Source: an uncultured Planctomycetaceae bacterium
GTDB taxonomy: Bacteria; Planctomycetota; Planctomycetia; Pirellulales; Pirellulaceae
DNA: 10,824 bases
Direction: 5' to 3'
Assembly: GCA_903927685.1 (NCBI GenBank)
Contig: CAIYOB010000589.1
Coordinates: forward strand, 1-10,824
In this document: positions 6,528-10,824 of the stretch, piece by piece
Layout: each line of letters starts with the position of its first letter
How positions within the stretch are numbered: position 1 is the first letter of the stretch
Program-made: the position numbers and the translations under genes
Notes under the pieces: model-generated
Databases searched by the model: none
What the model saw: only the letters and a program-made list of their open reading frames with translations
What the model was told of the DNA's origin: nothing

Positions 6528-8398
6528 ACCTTCGACGATCCACCACGCGGCTGGTCGCGCTGTTGCTGGCCTTGCCGCCGGTCTGCGCCGCGGCCGAGCG
6601 TCCCAACATCCTGTGGCTGACCGCCGAGGATATCTGTCCCAACCTCGGCTGCTACGGCGACACGTATGCCGTCACGCCCAACCTCGATCGCTTTGCCCGG
6701 CAAGCCGTGCGGTACACCCACGCATTCGGGATCACCGGCGTCTGCGCGCCGAATCGCTCGTGCTTGATCACCGGCGTGTTTCCGACGCGGCTCGGCAGCC
6801 ACGGGATGCGGTCCGTCACGACGCTGCCGGCGGAGGTCAAGTGCTTCAGCCAGTATCTGCGCGAGGCCGGCTACTACTGCACGAACAACGCCAAGACCGA
6901 CTATAACTTTGCCGTGCCCCGCGAGGCTTGGGATGTGTGCAGCAAACAAGGCCATTACCGCAACCGCCAGCCCGGCCAGCCGTTCTTTGCGGTGTTCAAC
7001 CACGAAGTCAGTCACGAAGGCCAGATCCGTGTGCCGGAACCGGCGTACCAGCGCAACACGGCGCGGCTCACGCCCGACCAGCGGCACGATCCCGCCCAGG
7101 CGCCCGTGCCGCCGTTCCATCCCGACACGCCGGAGGTCCGCCGCGACTGGGCGCGCTACTACGACAACATCACCGCGATGGACTACCAGATCGGCGACAA
7201 GCTCCAGGAACTGGAAGCGGCGGGCCTGGCGGAGGATACGATCGTCTTCTTCTTCGGCGACAATGGCACGGGCTTGCCGGGGATGAAGAAGTGGATTTGG
7301 GAAGGCGGCCTGCACGTCCCCTTGCTGATTCGTTTTCCGAAGAAGTGGCAGCACCTTGCTCCGGCCGCGGCGGGCGACACCACGTCGCGACTGGTCAGCT
7401 TTGTGGATTTCGCGCCCACCGTGCTCAGCCTGTGCGGCGTGCCGTTGCGACCGCATTTGCAGGGCGCGGCATTCCTGGGCGAGCAGGCCGGTCCGCCCCG
7501 GCAGTACGTTCATGCGATCCGCGACCGTATGGCCGAGCGGTTCGACTGCGTGCGGGTCGTGCGCGACGGGCAATACCAATACCACCGCAACTTTCTGCCG
7601 CACCTGACCTGGTCACAGTTTACGAGCTACACCGAGGAGATGCCGACGATGAAGGCGTGGCGGCAGCTGGCCGAGCAGGGTCGGTTGAGCGGGCCGCCGG
7701 CGCGGTATTTTGCCCCGGTCAAGCCGGCCGAGGAGTTATACGACACCGGCAGCGATCCGTACCAGATCCGGAACTTGGCCACCGACCCGCAGGCGCGCGA
7801 GACGCTCGATCGATTCCGCGCCGAGTGTACGCGGTGGATGCTGGCGACCGGGGATCTGGGGCTGCTGCCCGAACATGAGATGGTGGTCCGCGCCCGGGGC
7901 CGCACGCCCTGGGAAATCGCCACGGATCCCGCCCAGAACCCGCTCCGCGAGCTGCTGGACGTCGCTGCCGTCGCCAACGAGATCCAAGCCGCCCGCGCAC
8001 CGGGGCTGGCCGTGCTGCTGGGCGATCCCGAGGCCGCGGTGCGCTGGTGGGCCGCGACCGGCTTGGCGGCGCTCGGCAAGAACGCCGCACCCGCCGAGCC
8101 CGCACTCCGCAAGGCCCTGGCCGACGAAGCCCCCAGCGTTCGCGTGGCGGCGGCCGAGGCGATCGGCAACCTGGGCGACTACGCCGCGGCGCTGCCGGCC
8201 TTGACTTCCGCCTTGCAGCACGACGCGCCGCTGGTGCGATTGGCCGCCCTCAACGTCCTCGACCGTTTCGGCCCGCAGGCCCAGCCCGCGCTGCCGGCGA
8301 TTCGCGCAGCGGCCATGAACGTGCCGGACCCCGTCGCCGAGTATGTCAATCGAATGATCGAGTACCTGCCGCAACGCAACTTTCCGCCGCCGCAGTAG
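6524..8398 (+). CDS. secreted sulfatase with C-terminal HEAT repeats
   Basis: A 624-residue family S1 (formylglycine-dependent) sulfatase that should hydrolyse sulfate esters or N-sulfates outside the cytoplasm. Residues 1-24 are a signal peptide with an RRSTTR start and a VALLLALPP core, probably cleaved near CAAA. The N-terminal metal-site region is TAEDICPNLGCYGD (Asp36), and the formylglycine motif is CAPNR at 74-78, with Cys74 the residue to be oxidised. FFFGDNGTG (243-250, Asp246/Asn247) gives the C-terminal metal residues, followed by the expected Lys255 or Lys256. The general look resembles heparan N-sulfatase-like planctomycete enzymes. Residues ~490-615 are HEAT-like helical repeats (AVRWWAATGLAALG, SVRVAAAEAIGNLG, LVRLAALNVLDRFG), probably a binding scaffold. 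The start overlaps the previous stop, with AAAGGA at 6511-6516 as ribosome binding site. Last gene of the operon; an opposing operon ends 41 bases beyond. Confidence 0.95.
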   Translation: MNLRRSTTRLVALLLALPPVCAAAERPNILWLTAEDICPNLGCYGDTYAVTPNLDRFARQAVRYTHAFGITGVCAPNRSCLITGVFPTRLGSHGMRSVTTLPAEVKCFSQYLREAGYYCTNNAKTDYNFAVPREAWDVCSKQGHYRNRQPGQPFFAVFNHEVSHEGQIRVPEPAYQRNTARLTPDQRHDPAQAPVPPFHPDTPEVRRDWARYYDNITAMDYQIGDKLQELEAAGLAEDTIVFFFGDNGTGLPGMKKWIWEGGLHVPLLIRFPKKWQHLAPAAAGDTTSRLVSFVDFAPTVLSLCGVPLRPHLQGAAFLGEQAGPPRQYVHAIRDRMAERFDCVRVVRDGQYQYHRNFLPHLTWSQFTSYTEEMPTMKAWRQLAEQGRLSGPPARYFAPVKPAEELYDTGSDPYQIRNLATDPQARETLDRFRAECTRWMLATGDLGLLPEHEMVVRARGRTPWEIATDPAQNPLRELLDVAAVANEIQAARAPGLAVLLGDPEAAVRWWAATGLAALGKNAAPAEPALRKALADEAPSVRVAAAEAIGNLGDYAAALPALTSALQHDAPLVRLAALNVLDRFGPQAQPALPAIRAAAMNVPDPVAEYVNRMIEYLPQRNFPPPQ

Positions 8399-8439
8399 CC
8401 GAATCTCGCCTTGAGTCTGGGATTGGTCCGTCCGATCTG

Positions 8440-9774
8440 TCAGCTGACTCGAGATGGGTGGTGGGAAGAGACCCGTTCGCTCTTCACCTCCTCCAACGCC
8501 TCGGCCATTGCGGCCAGGACGTGGGCCAGGTCGGCGTCGGTGTGGGCGGCGGAGAAGCCGTGGTGGGGCGAGACGGCGAAGTAGACGCCGCGGCGGAAAC
8601 AGGCGGCGAGGAAGGCGTGCTCGAGGGCGCGATTCTTGAGCGCCGCCTGGCGGTAATTGGTCACGGGGTCGCGGATTCCGAAGTACATGCCAAACCGCGG
8701 ACCGACATGCTGCAAGCGGACCGGCACGTCGCTGCGGTCGATCAGGTCCTGGAAGCCGGCGTAGAACTTCGCGCCGACGGCTTGCAGGCGTTCGTAGAAT
8801 CCCGGACGGCTGTATTCCTCCAAGGCGGCGAGCGCGCCCAGCACGGTCGTCAAGTGCGCCAGGTACGTACCGCTCATCTCGCTGCGGCCCAAGGGACGAA
8901 GATGCTGCATGATCTCCCGCCGGCCGGCCACCGCGCTGATCGGCGTCCCGCCGCCGAACGCTTTGCCCAGCACGCACAGGTCCGGGGTCACGCCCAGGTA
9001 CTGCTGGGCGCCGCCGGGTGCCATGCGGAACGCGGTCAACACTTCGTCGAAACACAGGATCACGCCGTGCCGGTCGCACAACTCGCGGCAGCGCTGCAAG
9101 AAGCCGGGCTGCGGCTCGATGCAACCCTGGTCGTAATTGATCGGCTCGAGCATCAGCGTGGCCAGTTCGCCTCCGTGGCGGGCAAAGGCTTGCTCCAGCG
9201 CCCCTTCGTCGTTAAACGGGATGATGAGGATATCGCCGCGGGAACTGGCGGGGATGCCAGCCGATTCGGGATAAGCCCGCGGGGCGGCGGCCGGCCCGGC
9301 CTGGTCCAGCGGCGGAGCCGCGCTGAAGTTCAAGGCGTCGGCATAGCCGTGGAAGTGGCCCTCGAACTTGAGGATCTTGTCGCGGCCGGTGGCGGTGCGC
9401 GCCAGCCGCAAGGCATGCATCACGGTCTCGGTCCCCGAGCCGGCGAAACGCACCATCTCGGCGCACGGCACCAGCTCGGTGATGCGGCGGGCCAAGGCCA
9501 CATGGTGCTCGGTCTCGTACGAGCAGAGGATGCCCAGGTCGAGGGCTCGGGAAATGGCCGCCTTGATCTGCGGATGATTGTGGCCCAGCAGCGAAGCGCC
9601 GTGCGACATGCACATGTCGATGTACTCGCGGCCCTCGACGTCCCAGACGCGGGCCCCATCCCCGCGGGCGACGAACAACGGATGGCCGATCGCCGCGTTG
9701 GCTCGGGCGGTCGCGCAGACGCCGCCGGCCAGGTACCGCTGAGCCTGCTCGTACAACTGGTTCACCGTCGTCAC
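8440..9774 (-). CDS. class III aminotransferase, glutamate-1-semialdehyde aminomutase-like
   Basis: A 444-residue PLP enzyme of fold type I. Segments closely follow HemL: RGDGARVWDVEGREYID near the N-terminus, GSGTET (112-117) for phosphate binding, KFEGHFHGYAD (136-146), FDEV (242-245, Asp243 for the PLP nitrogen) and VLGKAFGGGTP with Lys271 as the Schiff-base lysine. Reaction: amino transfer or 1,2-amino shift on a small aldehyde or keto acid. I do not name it hemL: it sits beside an SDR, far from haem genes, and planctomycetes carry several paralogues. GTG 9774 was chosen over an upstream TTG at 9807 because GGGAGG stands five bases before it and homology starts at VNQLYEQAQ. It follows the SDR gene by 43 bases on the same strand, so they are probably co-transcribed. 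Substrate unknown. Confidence 0.9.
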   Translation of the reverse strand: MTTVNQLYEQAQRYLAGGVCATARANAAIGHPLFVARGDGARVWDVEGREYIDMCMSHGASLLGHNHPQIKAAISRALDLGILCSYETEHHVALARRITELVPCAEMVRFAGSGTETVMHALRLARTATGRDKILKFEGHFHGYADALNFSAAPPLDQAGPAAAPRAYPESAGIPASSRGDILIIPFNDEGALEQAFARHGGELATLMLEPINYDQGCIEPQPGFLQRCRELCDRHGVILCFDEVLTAFRMAPGGAQQYLGVTPDLCVLGKAFGGGTPISAVAGRREIMQHLRPLGRSEMSGTYLAHLTTVLGALAALEEYSRPGFYERLQAVGAKFYAGFQDLIDRSDVPVRLQHVGPRFGMYFGIRDPVTNYRQAALKNRALEHAFLAACFRRGVYFAVSPHHGFSAAHTDADLAHVLAAMAEALEEVKSERVSSHHPSRVS

Positions 9775-9779
9775 GGCAT

Positions 9780-9785
9780 CCTCCC
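9780..9785 (-). promoter_or_regulatory. ribosome binding site that sets the GTG start of the aminotransferase
   Basis: Reading the minus strand, GGGAGG is followed by five bases and then GTG (9774). It is the strongest Shine-Dalgarno match near this start; the upstream TTG (9807) has no comparable sequence. Confidence 0.7.
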
Positions 9786-9817
9786 GGGGCCAGGGCCCCT
9801 TGGTCAATGTCCCCTGA

Positions 9818-10585
9818 TCAATAGCAGCGGCTGGTCAGCCCGCCGTCCACGACAATCGCCGAACCCGTCAGAAAGGAACTTTCGTCGGAGGCCAGGAACA
9901 ACGCCACGTGTGCGATCTCGTCCGGTTGGGCGATCCGTCCCAGCGCATAATGCGCGGCGACTTGCCGGCGCGCCGCCGCCGGGTCGGGCTGCTGGTCAAA
10001 ATACTCCTGGACGATCGGCGTGTCCACGTCGCCGGGGCAGATGCAGTTCACGCGGATGTGCTGCCGGCCGTGGGCCTGGGCCATCGCCTTGGTCATCGCC
10101 AGGATGCCGCCCTTGGTGGCCCCGTAGGCCGGCATCGTCGGATCGCCGACCAGGCCGAGCGTCGAGGACATATTCACGATACAGCCGCCTCCCTGGGCGA
10201 TCATCCGCGGGATCGCGTACTTGCAGCCCAAGTAAACGCCTTTCAGGTTCACGTCCAGCACTTTGTCCCAGTCGCTGGTCGGCGTTTCCGGAATCGTGCC
10301 GAAGACTTGGATGGCCGCGTTGTTAAACAGGATGTCCAAGCGGCCGTACATCTCGACGGCGGTGGCGACCATCCGCTGGACGTCCGCTTCCTGCGAGACG
10401 TCCGCAGCAACGAACAGGGCCCGGCCGCCGTCCGCCTGGATCTGGGCGACCGTCTCGCGGCCTCCATCCGGTTTCCAGTCGACGACCACCACGCGGGCTC
10501 CTTCGAGCGCGAACCGCAGGGCCGAAGCGCGGCCGATCCCCGAGCCTGCACCGGTAATCAGCACCACCTTGTCAGCGAGTCTCAT
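9818..10585 (-). CDS. short-chain dehydrogenase/reductase (classical SDR)
   Basis: A 255-residue NAD(P)-dependent oxidoreductase with a Rossmann fold, acting on a hydroxyl/keto substrate in the cytoplasm. TGAGSGIG at 11-18 is the dinucleotide-binding motif; Asp36 after the second strand (VVVVDWKPD) suggests preference for NAD(H). NNAA (88-91), Ser141 in MSSTLG, and YGATK with Tyr154 and Lys158 complete the catalytic set. The C-terminus has the usual FLTGSAIVVDGG. The frame continues upstream to 10648, but ATG 10585 is preferred: it gives the normal length, begins with MRLADKVVLITG, and has GGGGGA five bases before. It probably heads a two-gene operon with the aminotransferase. Its product could be the carbonyl compound that the aminotransferase uses, which is a guess. 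Close family members annotated as glucose 1-dehydrogenase or 3-oxoacyl-ACP reductase cannot be told apart here. Confidence 0.93.
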   Translation of the reverse strand: MRLADKVVLITGAGSGIGRASALRFALEGARVVVVDWKPDGGRETVAQIQADGGRALFVAADVSQEADVQRMVATAVEMYGRLDILFNNAAIQVFGTIPETPTSDWDKVLDVNLKGVYLGCKYAIPRMIAQGGGCIVNMSSTLGLVGDPTMPAYGATKGGILAMTKAMAQAHGRQHIRVNCICPGDVDTPIVQEYFDQQPDPAAARRQVAAHYALGRIAQPDEIAHVALFLASDESSFLTGSAIVVDGGLTSRCY

Positions 10586-10590
10586 TGCGG

Positions 10591-10596
10591 TCCCCC
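10591..10596 (-). promoter_or_regulatory. ribosome binding site that sets the SDR start
   Basis: GGGGGA on the minus strand, five bases before ATG 10585. It supports this ATG over the longer frame that would start at 10648. Confidence 0.6.
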
Positions 10597-10628
10597 GGTG
10601 AACTCGAGCTTGATTGGTCATCCCTCTT

Positions 10629-10656
10629 GCAGAACCGGGCGTCCGCACGGTTCTGC
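10629..10656 (-). other. perfect 9-bp-stem hairpin upstream of the SDR gene
   Basis: GCAGAACCG at 10629-10637 pairs exactly with CGGTTCTGC at 10648-10656 around a 10-base loop. It lies 44 bases before the SDR start. There is no run of T after it on either strand, so it is not a typical intrinsic terminator. It may be a leader hairpin or an operator. On the minus strand the 3' half and following AAGAGGG recall the end of domain V of bacterial group II introns, but the upper stem of that domain is missing. Confidence 0.6.
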
Positions 10657-10705
10657 GCGTCCGGGCGGCAGATTAGCCGCGCGGCAAACTCCGGTCAAGC
10701 ACGGA

Positions 10706-10783
10706 CGCCCGACAACGGCGCCCGACAACGGCGCCCGACAACGGCGCCCGACAACGGGCGCCCGACACGGGCGCCCGACACGG
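10706..10783. repeat. tandem repeat of a 13-bp unit
   Basis: CGCCCGACAACGG is repeated four times without change at 10706-10757, followed by two copies of a changed 13-bp form GCGCCCGACACGG at 10758-10770 and 10771-10783. Degenerate pieces (CGCAATCGTCACGG) continue to about 10815. Unit length is not a multiple of three and no convincing frame runs through it, so it is probably non-coding. The changed form creates the 10-base palindrome CGGGCGCCCG. The surrounding 10657-10824 holds no gene that I can see. Confidence 0.9.
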
Positions 10784-10824
10784 GCGCAATCGTCACGGGC
10801 GCAATCGGTGGTGGCAGGCCGGGA

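Noticed and set aside
8410..8453. CTTGAGTC/GACTCGAG inverted repeat between the convergent operons
   Set aside because: Eight pairs with one G-T and a 28-base loop, no T run, and it overlaps the aminotransferase end. Not convincing as a terminator.
7736..9124. 462-codon minus-strand frame
   Set aside because: Its first half shadows the aminotransferase in another frame and the rest is antisense to the sulfatase; no domain continuity.
8047..10326. Long + strand open frame of 759 codons opposite the sulfatase end, aminotransferase and SDR
   Set aside because: It lies antisense to two genes with intact family motifs, and its product is low-complexity and unlike any family. It is an artefact of high GC at third codon positions.

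Overview
The window is GC-rich bacterial DNA that looks planctomycetal (Pirellula/Rhodopirellula-like). This is an inference from content: a secreted sulfatase whose N-terminal metal-site region reads TAEDICPN and which carries C-terminal HEAT repeats, a Tat-exported protein in a carbohydrate cluster, a GxxExxY-family fragment among 10-bp repeats, and several polysaccharide-type enzymes. No rRNA, tRNA or CRISPR array is visible.

Layout. (1) 2-817, + strand: the C-terminal part of a glycosidase-like beta-propeller protein that begins before the window. (2) 818-2050: a gene-poor patch of remnants. A truncated GxxExxY protein lies inside an inverted pair of 10-bp-unit repeat arrays. It is followed by a short piece resembling the N-terminus of an Eco57I-type methyltransferase and by a small DUF2384/Xre-MbcA-ParS-like antitoxin ORF with no toxin beside it. 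A further copy of the repeat lies after them. (3) 2051-3196, +: a complete Fic protein with an intact inhibitory motif. (4) 3388-8398, +: a tight three-gene operon behind a plausible sigma70-type promoter. It encodes a secreted two-domain beta-helix (pectate-lyase-3/GH55-like) protein, a Tat-exported lipoprotein of the DapA/N-acetylneuraminate-lyase family, and a secreted sulfatase with HEAT repeats. (5) 8440-10585, - strand: a two-gene operon converging on the sulfatase, encoding a short-chain dehydrogenase and then a glutamate-1-semialdehyde-aminomutase-like class III aminotransferase. (6) 10586-10824: the upstream region of that operon, with a perfect 9-bp-stem hairpin and a 13-bp tandem repeat, and no gene.

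How it fits together (inference). Propeller glycosidase-like protein, beta-helix protein, aldolase-like protein and sulfatase suggest breakdown of a complex, probably sulfated, polysaccharide at or outside the cytoplasmic membrane. The SDR and aminotransferase could act on sugar- or keto-acid-derived products, but this is not shown by the sequence. The 0.98-3.2 kb stretch reads as an accessory insertion zone separating two carbohydrate-related segments.

The best candidates for something undescribed are the 982-1346 inverted-repeat cassette made of 10-bp units around the GxxExxY remnant, and the exported DapA-like lipoprotein with an altered substrate motif. I see no clear complete new defence or enzymatic system.
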